From Phragmites australis (lineage: Eukaryota; Streptophyta; Magnoliopsida; Poales; Poaceae), in contig NC_084935.1 in the NCBI RefSeq assembly GCF_958298935.1, positions 13,140,501 through 13,204,500 on the forward strand: DNA of 64,000 bases, given 5' to 3'. Positions 36,440 to 46,801 of the stretch are shown here, one piece after another. A model generated the notes under the pieces. That model made no database searches, was not told where the DNA came from, and saw only the letters and a program-made list of their open reading frames with translations. The translations under genes were made by a program, and so were the position numbers. How positions within the stretch are numbered: the stretch's first letter is position 1; every line of letters starts with the position of its first letter.

Positions 36440-36806
36440 CTACATGATGTCGGTTGTTGCAAGACATCTACAGCTTAACAACCGAATCAGAGAAGCATCA
36501 AGTATGACCCGATTTACAGGAGGAAAGGAAAGATTGATTACATCGGTTAAACCTTTCCTGATACACTACGACTTCCAACAGGCCCCCTCAATCTGAATCG
36601 AGTCAAGATTAAGATTGATTCATCTTTTTCTTGACTATCAAAGCTTTTGTAAAACCATCTGCTAGTTGATCTTCTGGTGATATAAACCGAATGTCCAAAG
36701 GCTTTCTTGCTACTTTTTATCTAACAAAGTGAAAATTCTATATGTTTTGTTCTATCATGGAATACTGGATTGGCTGACATATATGTGGCTCTCGGAATAA
36801 AAATTA
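36440..36806 (-). pseudogene. Fragment of a third copia element (RNase H end and start of LTR)
   Basis: The minus strand reads ATYMSANPVFHDRTKHIEF, then a broken stretch ending in a DQLADGF-like region near 36660 and a GAGGGGGCC purine tract near 36580, where the LTR should start. The right edge abuts the cyclophilin fragment at about 36807. The rest of the element is missing. Confidence 0.7.
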
Positions 36807-36811
36807 GAGAC

Positions 36812-37063
36812 CTTGATGATGCGGTGAAAGATGACGTTATCGTAGTAGCCACAGCGTGCCAGCTCGACAAAGTTCCGGCAGTCTTGGGTTCGTGCTTGTA
36901 GTACATCTTCCGATTGAATAGAGCACCCACCAAGCAAAGAACCATTAGCATCAAGAACCAGAAGGAAGAGAGGGGTGGGCTGGCGTATTACCTCGACAGT
37001 GAAGGCACCCATGGAGGTCTCGAGGGTGATCTCCAGCGTCCCGCCATCGGTGTTGCCTCACAT
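36812..37063 (-). pseudogene. Cyclophilin (PPIL1/CYP18-2-like) gene fragment
   Basis: Exon 1 is 37063-36992 (24 codons) with ETSMGAFTVE at its end. An 85 bp GT-AG intron (36991-36907) follows, then exon 2 at 36906-36812 encoding MYYKHEPKT and, after a one-base frameshift, CRNFVELARCGYYDNVIFHR, ending RIIK at a GT donor. These are the conserved N-terminal blocks of small spliceosomal peptidyl-prolyl isomerases. Codon 2 is TGA, the frame is shifted in exon 2, and the catalytic and C-terminal parts are absent. A retained intron means genomic DNA was copied, not mRNA. Confidence 0.8.
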
Positions 37064-38020
37064 CCTGGGCACAGCGAGGTGGGAGGTGGCGGCGCAAAGG
37101 AGGAAGGGAGGAAGGAAGGGGAGAGGCTAGGGGAGGGCCGTGAGAGGAGAGAGAACGAAGTACATGGGGGCTTTGGAGATATTAGGAAGATTTAGGGGGT
37201 GCTGATGGGGCTTACAAAGGATTCGGTTAGGTTGGGAAAGGTCCAGGGCATGCCGGCGATGGTGAGCAGTGGTGGCGGTCATGGTGGCTCTCGGTGCTGG
37301 CTCGGCTCTGGAATGCAGAGGAGGAATTGAAGGGTGCAGGAGGTAGAGGGGAGGGAAGCGGTGCTCACCAAGGACTCCTAAAGGTCGGAGATGGTCGGCG
37401 GCGGCGGATTTGATGGTGGCCGGAGATAGGGAAGAAATGGGGAATGGCAAAATTTGCCTCGATTGGTAGCGGTGGAGCTCAATTGGTGGTACAGGAAGGA
37501 GGAAGGAAGGCGGGATGCTCCATTTTACAGGTGCCCGGGGCTGGATTGGCCTCCACGGGCGGCGGTGGTGGCATGATGGCAAAGGAGGAAGGGCCAAGGC
37601 TCAGCTCGTGGCAGCGGCGGTGCGAGATGAGAGCGATAACAACGATGGTGGCGGATCCAAGTGGTAGTGTCTAGAATCCGATGGCGGCGGTATGGATTCG
37701 GGTGGTGACAACTCTCCCCAGGGCCTGGCTCGGCCTCCACGGACCATGGCGGTGCGATGGCGGCCCAATCAGGGCAGGGCAGCGTGAGAGGAAGGCGGAG
37801 GTGCTAGCACAAGGTGGCGACGTCCCACGCAGTCCACCGCGTGGTGAAGGGCGAGCGGGGGTGGGGTGGACTAGGAGGAGGGTAGGAGTCCAGCGTAGCG
37901 AGAGGAGTCTGGAAGGGCGAAATGTGGTAGCACCACCGATCGGTAAAAATCGAGCGAGCGACTGTAGGAGGAGGAGGCCCTCATCAGCGACTATGAACAG
38001 TAGCTACATCGCCTAGGGGG
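37064..38020. other. GC-rich unassigned stretch
   Basis: Long open frames on both strands rich in Pro, Arg and Gly with no recognisable domain. Composition resembles a GC-rich LTR promoter or 5' UTR region, or the CpG-rich start of a gene whose body is missing. It may be continuous with the cyclophilin fragment's original promoter, but this cannot be shown. Confidence 0.35.
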
Positions 38021-39069
38021 TGTGGGAAGTCGCCGATTCTTAGTTCGATAATATATGTTATAGATGCACATTTTCTGGAAGAGGAGTCTAAATCACTAGT
38101 AGGAAAAATGCGGCATGGTAGGCAAGAGACCGAGTTTGATTTTGGATTCCAATCTAACGTACCCAGGTAAGAGGGGGGCAAGGACCTAAGCGTCTAAGCA
38201 GACAGTATAATACTTATGTGAATGTCTCCGAGCGAAAAGGATTTGCGCCAGTGAGAAAGTAAGATGACTACAGAAGTTTTATGGGTCACTAGCGTGGTGG
38301 GCCGAGAGCACCGAGTTGTCTAGGTTGTTGTAACTGGTAGTAGAGCTTTTTACAGAGAACAAAACCACCCGACCTGGCAGATGGACGCCTATATGTTATC
38401 ATTGATGGAGAGCATCGACCTCGGACCCTGCTAATACGCCCATGTGCGCTAACTCGTAACTCGCGCCTCCTTTCGATAATCCTTCTCTTTTCCTTTTTAA
38501 AAACTTTTTTACCTTCACATCTTTCTATTTTCAAAAACTTTTCTAAAAAACTTTTCTACTCAAAAGTTTTGAGAAAAAATTAACGAGAAAAATTTAGTCA
38601 AAAATTTTGAGAAAAATTACCTATAAAAAGTTTAGCTCAAAACTATTAGAAAAATTACCCCTAAGAATAAAAAAAATTAGACAAAAAAAATTTGTAGGTA
38701 AAAATCAATTAGAAAAAAATTAACTTAGAAAATTTAAGAAAAATTATCAAGAAAAAATTTAGCTCCAAAGTTTTGAGTAAAAATTAACGGAACACATAGG
38801 CCATCGCTGGTGGATAATTCATGGGCTACTTGCTGCGCTCATGCGCGTGCTTCCAACAAGATTTCCATCGACCTCGCTTATCTTTGACTTACCCATTATT
38901 GTATCACTTTGGCATTGTGTCATGGTGTTCTAGCTCCACATGGTGAACAGTGTAAACCTACAGAATCAGAGTCGGTACAACATAAATCGACAGGGTTGAA
39001 TATAATGGCCTAAGCGTTGCCTAAAAGTTAGCTTTCGTGAATCCGAATTGGCATTCCATCAGTATATAA
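38021..39069. other. AT-rich stretch with degenerate A/T repeats
   Basis: At about 38540-38790 the words AAAATTTTGAGAAAAATTA and AAAAATTTAG recur with drift, a decayed tandem repeat. No gene was seen on either strand. Confidence 0.5.
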
Positions 39070-39290
39070 GGGTTTGTTTGGTAGAGTTGTTAGAGCAGTT
39101 TTCTAGCTGAAATTAGGAGGAGTTCTGCCAAACAGTAGTTTTTAGTTTTTTGAGTGGAATCCGTAAAAGTGATTCTCTAAAGTAAAAGTGATTCTCTAAA
39201 ATAAACTAAAAGCTAGGATCCTAGATACATATGCTCCAGGAATTAAACATTTGCCTCATGTAAATAAGATTAAATAGGAAATAAGCTTCA
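39070..39290. mobile_element. MITE-like sequence
   Basis: GGGTTTGTTTGGTAGAG at 39070 resembles ends of grass MITEs. A GTGATTCTCTAAA word is duplicated at 39168-39200. The segment at 39225-39265 (ATGCTCCAGGAATTAA) has a related copy at 42780-42820 in the same orientation, so the two flank the Pong-like region. Confidence 0.35.
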
Positions 39291-41173
39291 GCTTATGTCT
39301 AGGAAAATTTGGACATGAGAGGCAGAGTCATGCCGACTTTATACAGGCCGAAACAGAGCAGTTTGCACAACTGAGATGACATGACTGTGAACTACACCAC
39401 GTCGTGCCTGTGATTCAAATGCTCTTTAAATCCATACCAGCCTAAGACCAACTCCAGCGAACTCCTTATCCGAGCTGCAAAACCCTGCAGCGCCTGATTT
39501 TTCCCCCGAACGCGCCCGCATCCGTCTCCAGCGGCTACCGTATCGGGCTGAACAGGGAAGCGGAGAGGCCATTCGCGTCGGCAAATTTGCGGGGAGATGC
39601 AGGCGCCGCAACACTGTGCGCGAGGGGAATCGAGTACCGGCCGTTGCTCCCGCGGAGATGAGGAAGTGGAGCTGGCGAGTGGTTGCGGCGGCGAGGCGGG
39701 AACGTTCAGGGGCCATCGCAAGCGACCTGCACCCGGCGAGCTAGCCGACGACGCGGATCCGGCGGCTTCCCCACCTTCTGTTTGCTCGGCCGCCGGCGCC
39801 CTAGCGACACCGTGGTCGACCCCAAGGCTCTGGTAAGTCCTCCGCGCCGAGATCCATGGATATTCGTCGAGGTTGGGCGGTGCTGCGGTGGGTTGCCGTC
39901 GGCAGTGAAGGGGATAGAACGATGTAGCTGTTGTAGGGAAGCTTCGTCCCGAAGATGCTGCGATTTGCAGTGTTTTGTCTGTGGATGTGTCAATTTGTTT
40001 GGTTTTGTGCACGGATCTGGGGGGTGGCACTCGTAACATTCGGATCTGGCATGCAATTTGGTGTTGTGCACGGATTTGCAGTGTTTTTTGGTTTTGTGCA
40101 TGGAAACCGAACTTCATTTGTGCAGCAAAATGGTAGGATGCTAGGTTAATTTACCAACTCGGTTTGTAGCATTAATCTGACATGAAATGTGGTCAAATTG
40201 ATTACTGCTTGAGATTGAATCGAGTACCCTTGCAGATTAGAGCCTTTAGATTGAAATTGGCTGCTCTGATATGGTTTGGGCATGCCAAATCCCATTTCTT
40301 CGTGCTGTGTATGTGGCAAGGATTTTTGTACCTGCTATCTTGGTTCATAGTGGTCTTTGATAGGATGTCTGTTGCCCTGAATCGTGAACAATACAAAATG
40401 CAGCTTGACCTCAAATTTGGTACTGCAATGTAGGACCCTTGACTGCATATGAACTATAAGCTTCTCAGGTAGTGTGCTAACCATTTGATACCTATGGGTT
40501 TGTGGGTTTGATACAATTTATTAGTACTGAAGACAGTGTTGAGAGGTACCATTGAACGAACTGACCTCAGTTTAAATGGAATAGTGGAAACTTCATAAAC
40601 TAACCTGCACTTGTTAAATGTAGTTTCAGTGCAAGTGCATCTCACTGATATAATTGGTATGTGTTTGTTTTGAGGTAATGCTTTTGAAATCTGGATGGTA
40701 CTCATGATTGAACTAAAGGTCGAGTTATTATATACATAATGTGAAATAAGGGGTCATATTACAAGGGAGGCATGGAACCGTGTGCAATTCTTTGTTTTGA
40801 ATCGACAATCATGCTGATCATGCTGTGTTCATAAATGTTTTTGTGTCCAATGTTGAAGCACCTGATGCTGGATACTTGTAGGTTCAGTGCAAGTGCAAAT
40901 CACTGAGATAATTGCATTGAGTGTGATTTGAAAATGAAGTCTTCGGTCTGATGACTTAACTAAATGTTTCAAACTCTTGATGCTAGTGAGGACTTAACTT
41001 AAGGTATGTGGTAGAATCTTCATGTGAAATAAGGGGGGACAGTAGTGAGAATGGGCCATAGACTAGAGGGCAGTACTGTGTATGTATGCATGCTGCATGA
41101 CATTTGTATGCAGTGCTCACTTTGAGGTGCAATTTAGTTTGTCGCTTTAGTCTTCCCTCTCCCTTGGTTGTAG

Positions 41174-41545
41174 ATGGACTCCACCGAGCTAGCCGATCTT
41201 GTGTCGAAGATGCAAGCCCGTGTGCAGGTGGCGGCTGATGCTTTGCAGAAGGTGGTTAGTGATAACCTGAGTCCGGACAGCACCCCTGGTGCCGTGGACC
41301 TGAACATGGCACTTCTTCAGGTCGACACCATTGCGGCGGACCTTCAACAACTTGGGTTCGAAGTAGAAGATGCAATGAACCATGGTGGTCACGCCGACAA
41401 TGGGACCATCGAAGAGGTAGAGGAAGGTTCGGGATCATTGGACGTTGACGACGATGACTTGGTTCCCGTTGACTGGAGCCCGGATGAGTTACTTTGTTCG
41501 GAGGATAGCATGCCCTATGAATCCGATCGTTCTGGGAGCATGTAG
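41174..41545 (+). CDS. Acidic protein of unknown function next to ORF1
   Basis: A 123-residue open frame starting ATGGACTCCACC directly after a TTGTAG acceptor-like site. An N-terminal helix-forming region (LVSKMQARVQVAADALQKVV) is followed by an acidic tail (EEVEEGSGSLDVDDDDLVP). Not recognised. It could be an upstream exon of the Myb/SANT ORF1 or a separate transposon-encoded ORF. Confidence 0.4.
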   Translation: MDSTELADLVSKMQARVQVAADALQKVVSDNLSPDSTPGAVDLNMALLQVDTIAADLQQLGFEVEDAMNHGGHADNGTIEEVEEGSGSLDVDDDDLVPVDWSPDELLCSEDSMPYESDRSGSM

Positions 41546-41789
41546 TCGGGGAGGGTGCAAACTTAGATGTTGGGAATGTGCCGTAATGTATGTGTTCCAG
41601 TAGTAACGTGTGATGCATGTGTCATTGCCTAAGACGTAACAATTTGTGTGTGAACTCCTTATGGCAGGTTGAACTATGTTGCTCACTGAGCTAAGTTATG
41701 TGTCAATGTACCGATCAGAATCAGTAGAACCATACTGATTTCCGTACAATGCCTGTCAATTTGCTGATGTTGTTGTGTTCAGGGAATCT

Positions 41790-42218
41790 ATGGAGTACAC
41801 CGGGTTTCTTCGTGGCGACAGCGAAGACATGAATTGGGCCGATGTTACGCCGCTAACCCAAGACAGCATATTCGGTAGCCAGATCCCTTCGGCAGAGGTC
41901 CAGAGTGTGGAGGCTAATGGAGATGTCGCACCTGGGGGTGGCCGTGGATCCAGTTACAGGGTTGAGGAGGACCTACTACTGGTGGGGGCATGGCTGCAAG
42001 TGAGCATGGATCCCGTGGTGGGGAGCAACCAGACTTTGGGTGCTTTCTGGCAGTGGGTGGAGACTTTCTACCATGAGAACAAAAAATTCATGTCGACCCG
42101 TAATAGGAAGTCGCTGCAGGGGAGATGGACTTTCATCAACGGTATGGTGCAGAAGGTCTGCGGCCATTATGCTAGGGCTCAGCGCAATAGGAGGAGTGGA
42201 ACAACCGAGGCCGAGATG
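41790..42218 (+). CDS. Pong-like ORF1 protein with Myb/SANT (trihelix-like) domain, partial
   Basis: The ATG at 41790 follows a TTCAG acceptor. The readable region has the conserved ORF1 pattern YRVEEDLLLVGAWLQVSMDP, then FWQWVETFYHE, RKSLQGRWTFI and GHYARAQ; tryptophans W..FW..RW form the Myb-like triple-helix core. In Pong-type elements ORF1 is a DNA-binding partner of the transposase. A GTACGT donor follows at 42219 and a candidate acceptor (TTTTTCAG) ends at 42521, but the downstream exon soon meets stops. Probably broken. Confidence 0.65.
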
Positions 42219-42824
42219 GTACGTCAATAGTTCATTATTTCTTTCAATTCAGCAATGTCTTCCCAGCACAATTTCGATTGTAGCACCATGTAATGCTTCG
42301 GTTTCAAAAATACCTCAGTGTGAAAACCTAATCAGAATCAGTATCTCTTTGCCATAAGATGCATGTCCATAACTTTTACATATAGGCCGAACATATCATT
42401 TGGATATTGGTTCACACTTGCCTAAACTTGCATCGTTTTGCACATGCCTTATATGCAATATATGCGCAACTCTTAATCTGATGGCTGATTATTGTGCTTT
42501 CTAGCTTCTTGTATTTTTCAGATCAAGGAGGGTAACACAGACTGGACAAACCAATGAAAACCGGGCAATACTCGACAACATGGCACAATAGTCCATCCTT
42601 GCGCTTGATCGAAATCTTCACTGACTAACTTCCAATGGTCAAAAAAAGTAGCAAAGTGAGTCCTCTGCATGTGTAAATAAAGTGATCCACCTTTGCCCTT
42701 GGAAGCCAGCTCATGGGGTTCTCATACTTGTGTAAATAAAGTGACCCACAGTCACTCCGATGAGAGAAAAATCATATATACATGCTCCAGGGATTAAGCT
42801 TATGCCCCGTGTAAACAAGACTTC

Positions 42825-43610
42825 TGTAGGACCGATAATAGCAACCGGAGGAGAAGGTGAATAGACGGTTCATAAAAAAAATTCGAAATTGATAGTCTTC
42901 TTCTATTTAGATCATTCAAGATACCTCAAAACTTAAACAGAAGCAAAACGGAGAGAAACTTAGTTACTATAGAAGTTTCCAAGAAAGAACATGACGCTCA
43001 TGGATGTAGATGAATACTAGATTCCATTTGCACTTATCCCGTATATCATTGTCATAAAAGATAGCAACTTTGACGGAAGAAAAACTTAGAAACAAATAAG
43101 AGAGCACTGGAAGAAGAAACTCTTCAAATTGATGATTTAGAGGCAAGAAAATTCAAGACCCACTTATATATATTCATATATAAATTTTATGCCTCTAGCA
43201 ATAAGAAGAACAACTTCTCAAAGTGAGAAAATTTCAGCTTTCAACCAAAAACAAAAATCACAATTAAAAAGAAAAAATTCGCAATAAAGCAATAAGGGAC
43301 TAGAAGGAGATGAATATAAGCAATGGATGAAACAATCTCTTCATTTGTAGCGGAGGACAGCTATCTTTTCAGCAGATTACGAGATATTTTTCTCACAAAA
43401 AAATCCTCACCTATTACAAAGGCTAAGCTCTTATTTTCTCTCCTCTAAAACCAATTTCTCAAGGCTCAAATGGCTAGCTCACACTCTTCCTATAGCTCTA
43501 CCTCTCCATTTATAAACCTAACGAGATAGCTTGACCCTTAAGCTTTATTATTCCCAAAATACACATCTCTTCCAATGGACTCGTACCTGAGGCATTTTAG
43601 TCCATTTTTA
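42825..43610. mobile_element. LTR family X, copy 3, truncated
   Basis: Starts TGTAGGACCGATAATAGC, matching the ends at 199 and 29562, and keeps similar order (ATTTTATGCCTCTAGCA, CCTCTCCATTTATAAACC). It stops matching before the degenerate repeat region at about 43617. Confidence 0.65.
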
Positions 43611-43616
43611 GCAAAT

Positions 43617-44676
43617 GATTTCTCTGTCCCATGCGACACTTATATAGCAAATGATTTCTCTGTCCCAGGTTGTACATCCGAATCATAGTAAAAAAGGTTG
43701 TACATCCGAGTTATAATAATGAGTAACAGGTTGTACATCCGAGTCATAGTAAAAACTGAAAGGGAGGATCTACAACTAGCTCCATCTCATAGTAAATTCA
43801 AGAATGATGACGTCACTACATCCGAGTCGAAGGCAAAAAAACAAAAAGTCGAACAATCCAACTCATGGTAAAAAACAAAACTGACACTTATATAGCAACG
43901 CTAGAGATCCCATGTTGTACATCCGAGTCATAGTAAAAAAGGATGTCCATTCGAGTTATAGTAATGAGTAACCGGTTGTACTCCGAGTCATAATAAAAAC
44001 TGAAACAGGCACGAAGGAGCTACAACTTGCTCCATCTCATAGTAAATTCCAGCACTAAGTTACATATTCCGAGATATAATAAATTCTGACTTACATATTC
44101 CGAGATACTGAGTTACATATTCCGAGATATAATAAATTCTGGATCATTCCAGCACTTAGTTACATATTCCGAGTCATAGTAACTTCATGTAATATACATA
44201 TTCCAAGTTATAGCAAATTCGTGTTATGTTACAGATTTCGAATCATAGTAAATTTCGGCGGTGCTGGAATCATAGTAACTTCATGCAAAAAAGATAGATT
44301 ATCACAGTAAATTTCCGAGGTTACCGTTAGGTTCAATTTCCGAGTCATAATAAATTCTAAATTATAGTAATTATGAGTCATGGTAAACTCGTTAGGATAT
44401 ATAATCCGAATCATAGTAAATTCCAGATAGGTTACATAATCCCAGTCATAGTAAATTCCGAGTCCGTGTAAACTCCAAGTCAGAAAATTCCGAGTCCTAG
44501 AATTTCCACAGCGATTTCAGAATACGGACCAGGCCGCCAGTCACTTTATTATTGCTAGGTATGATATTGGCACCAGATCGAGTCAACTGCGCAGCGTAAA
44601 TCATAGAAAATTCCGAGTTATAGTAAATTCCGAATCTAAATTCCAAATCATAGTAAATTCTAAGTTATAGTAAATC
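43617..44676. repeat. AT-rich degenerate repeat flank of the 5S array
   Basis: Words of the type TTCCGAGTCATAGTAAATTC recur dozens of times with drift (also TACATATTCCGAGATATAAT). The last 605 bp (44072-44676) are the same sequence, apart from rare differences such as GGATCATT versus GGGTCATT, as the block inside every long 5S spacer. Confidence 0.92.
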
Positions 44677-44719
44677 GCGCGCCGGGGAGCGGGCGGGGGA
44701 GGCGGCGCGGAAGGCGCGC

Positions 44720-44749
44720 ATAAGGGGGGAGGAGGAGGCAGAGTATGTC
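44720..44749 (+). promoter_or_regulatory. Upstream promoter elements of the first 5S gene
   Basis: ATAAGG around -30 stands in for the TATA-like element, GC is at -12/-11 (44738-44739) and C at -1. These positions match the known plant 5S external promoter. The internal control region lies in the gene (about nt 50-97). Confidence 0.7.
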
Positions 44750-44869
44750 GGATGCGATCATACCAGCACTAAAGCACCGGATCCCATCAGAACTCCGAAG
44801 TTAAGCGTGCTTGGGCGAGAGTAGTACTAGGATGGGTGACCTCCTGGGAAGTCCTCGTGTTGCATTCCC
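44750..44869 (+). rRNA. 5S rRNA, gene 1
   Basis: 120 nt, GGATGCGATC to GCATTCCC, with an intact internal promoter (AGTTAAGCGTGC, GGATGGGTGACC). The first gene after the AT-rich flank; a short 342 bp unit follows. Confidence 0.97.
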
Positions 44870-44871
44870 CC

Positions 44872-44876
44872 TTTTT
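44872..44876 (+). terminator. Pol III terminator of the first 5S gene
   Basis: TTTTT three bases past the gene end. The same run follows every other gene in the array. A second run of 9-11 T lies about 60 bases further on and could act as back-up. Confidence 0.8.
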
Positions 44877-45091
44877 GCTTAATTTTCCTCGCGTTCATCC
44901 GCCTCGTTGTATTCGTTTTATTTCTAACTTTTTTTTTTTGCGCAACCGGATCGCGGCTCGAGCTTCGGCGGTGCACCGGGAAGCGGGGCGACACCGCGCG
45001 GCAGGACGTGGGGCCCACGCGCGCCGGGGAGCGGGCGGGGGAGGCGGCGCGGAAGGCGCGCATAAGGGGGGAGGAGGAGGCAGAGTATGTC

Positions 45092-45211
45092 GGATGCGAT
45101 CATACCAGCACTAAAGCACCGGATCCCATCAGAACTCCGAAGTTAAGCGTGCTTGGGCGAGAGTAGTACTAGGATGGGTGACCTCCTGGGAAGTCCTCGT
45201 GTTGCATTCCC
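45092..45211 (+). rRNA. 5S rRNA, gene 2
   Basis: Consensus gene followed by the first long spacer (907 bp unit). Confidence 0.97.
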
Positions 45212-45320
45212 CCTTTTTGCTTAATTTTCCTCGCGTTCATCCGCCTCGTTGTATTCGTTTTATTTCTAACTTTTTTTTTTTGCGCAACCGGATCGCGGCT
45301 CGAGCTTCGGCGGTGCACCG

Positions 45321-45925
45321 AGATATAATAAATTCTGACTTACATATTCCGAGATACTGAGTTACATATTCCGAGATATAATAAATTCTGGGTCATTCCA
45401 GCACTTAGTTACATATTCCGAGTCATAGTAACTTCATGTAATATACATATTCCAAGTTATAGCAAATTCGTGTTATGTTACAGATTTCGAATCATAGTAA
45501 ATTTCGGCGGTGCTGGAATCATAGTAACTTCATGCAAAAAAGATAGATTATCACAGTAAATTTCCGAGGTTACCGTTAGGTTCAATTTCCGAGTCATAAT
45601 AAATTCTAAATTATAGTAATTATGAGTCATGGTAAACTCGTTAGGATATATAATCCGAATCATAGTAAATTCCAGATAGGTTACATAATCCCAGTCATAG
45701 TAAATTCCGAGTCCGTGTAAACTCCAAGTCAGAAAATTCCGAGTCCTAGAATTTCCACAGCGATTTCAGAATACGGACCAGGCCGCCAGTCACTTTATTA
45801 TTGCTAGGTATGATATTGGCACCAGATCGAGTCAACTGCGCAGCGTAAATCATAGAAAATTCCGAGTTATAGTAAATTCCGAATCTAAATTCCAAATCAT
45901 AGTAAATTCTAAGTTATAGTAAATC
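45321..45925. repeat. 605 bp AT-rich block in long 5S spacers (first of 14)
   Basis: It replaces exactly 40 bp of the short spacer (GGAAGCGGGG...GGGCCCAC). Other copies start at 47579, 48828, 50410, 51650, 52890, 54139, 56397, 57646, 58895, 60144, 61393, 62642 and 63891 (the last is incomplete). Minus-strand 61-codon open frames in each are a by-product of the repeat. Confidence 0.94.
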
Positions 45926-45998
45926 GCGCGCCGGGGAGCGGGCGGGGGAGGCGGCGCGGAAGGCGCGCATAAGGGGGGAGGAGGAGGCAGAGTATGTC

Positions 45999-46118
45999 GG
46001 ATGCGATCATACCAGCACTAAAGCACCGGATCCCATCAGAACTCCGAAGTTAAGCGTGCTTGGGCGAGAGTAGTACTAGGATGGGTGACCTCCTGGGAAG
46101 TCCTCGTGTTGCATTCCC
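45999..46118 (+). rRNA. 5S rRNA, gene 3
   Basis: Consensus gene; the 341 bp unit has a T run one base shorter, a marker shared with gene 19. Confidence 0.97.
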
Positions 46119-46339
46119 CCTTTTTGCTTAATTTTCCTCGCGTTCATCCGCCTCGTTGTATTCGTTTTATTTCTAACTTTTTTTTTTGCGCAACCGGATC
46201 GCGGCTCGAGCTTCGGCGGTGCACCGGGAAGCGGGGCGACACCGCGCGGCAGGACGTGGGGCCCACGCGCGCCGGGGAGCGGGCGGGGGAGGCGGCGCGG
46301 AAGGCGCGCATAAGGGGGGAGGAGGAGGCAGAGTATGTC

Positions 46340-46459
46340 GGATGCGATCATACCAGCACTAAAGCACCGGATCCCATAAGAACTCCGAAGTTAAGCGTGC
46401 TTGGGCGAGAGTAGTAGTAGGATGGGTGACCTCCTGTGAAGTCCTCGTGTTGCATTCCC
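46340..46459 (+). rRNA. 5S rRNA, gene 4, variant
   Basis: Three changes from the array consensus: C39A (46378), C78G (46417) and G98T (46437). Two lie beside the internal promoter box C and one is in a paired stem, so transcription or folding may be weaker. Identical to gene 20. Confidence 0.93.
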
Positions 46460-46681
46460 CCTTTTTGCTTAATTTTCCTCGCGTTCATCCGCCTCGTTGT
46501 ATTCGTTTTATTTCTAACTTTTTTTTTTTGCGCAACCGGATCGCGGCTCGAGCTTCGGCGGTGCACCGGGAAGCGGGGCGACACCGCGCGGCAGGACGTG
46601 GGGCCCACGCGCGCCGGGGAGCGGGCGGGGGAGGCGGCGCGGAAGGCGCGCATAAGGGGGGAGGAGGAGGCAGAGTATGTC

Positions 46682-46801
46682 GAATGCGATCATACCAGCA
46701 CTAAAGCACCGGATCCCATCAGAACTCCGAAGTTAAGCGTGCTTGGGCGAGAGTAGTACTAGGATGGGTGACCTCCTGGGAAGTCCTCGTGTTGCATTCC
46801 C
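46682..46801 (+). rRNA. 5S rRNA, gene 5, variant
   Basis: G2A (46683) in the terminal stem. The 334 bp unit lacks the 9 bp spacer stretch. Identical to gene 21. Confidence 0.94.

Larger units (their letters stand above)
39440..42540 (+). mobile_element. Probable PIF/Harbinger (Pong-like) element, ORF1 part
   Basis: The region starts with a CCAACTCCAGCGAACTCC-type GC-rich leader and carries an ORF1-type Myb/SANT protein in exons at 41174-42218. No DDE transposase (ORF2) was found, and terminal inverted repeats were not confirmed. The borders are therefore approximate and the copy is likely truncated. Confidence 0.5.
44072..45320 (+). repeat. Left-edge 1249 bp unit, apparent founder of the 5S higher-order repeat
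   Basis: This segment contains the 605 bp flank block, the 73 bp promoter part, two 5S genes and the start of a spacer up to CACCG. Its length, 1249 bp, equals one short plus one long unit. Repeating it head to tail recreates the long-spacer junction CACCG|AGATATAAT. The last three bases before the joint, CCG, are also the three bases before 44072 in the flank, a 3 bp microhomology. Confidence 0.85.

Noticed and set aside
37127..37597. 156-codon proline-rich minus-strand frame
   Set aside because: No conserved domain; GC-rich leader-like DNA with overlapping frames on both strands.
39392..40117. 241-codon minus-strand frame
   Set aside because: Opposite to the presumed leader of the Pong-like region. 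Low complexity and no motif.
44836..45114. Open frames starting within each 5S gene (60-109 codons, both strands) across the array
   Set aside because: They start at GTG inside the rRNA gene and read through spacer. Repetition is due to the tandem array, and there is no protein signature.
45478..45663. Repeated 61-codon minus-strand open frame in the AT-rich block
   Set aside because: A by-product of the degenerate repeat word. It is present in the untranscribed-looking flank too, with no domain.
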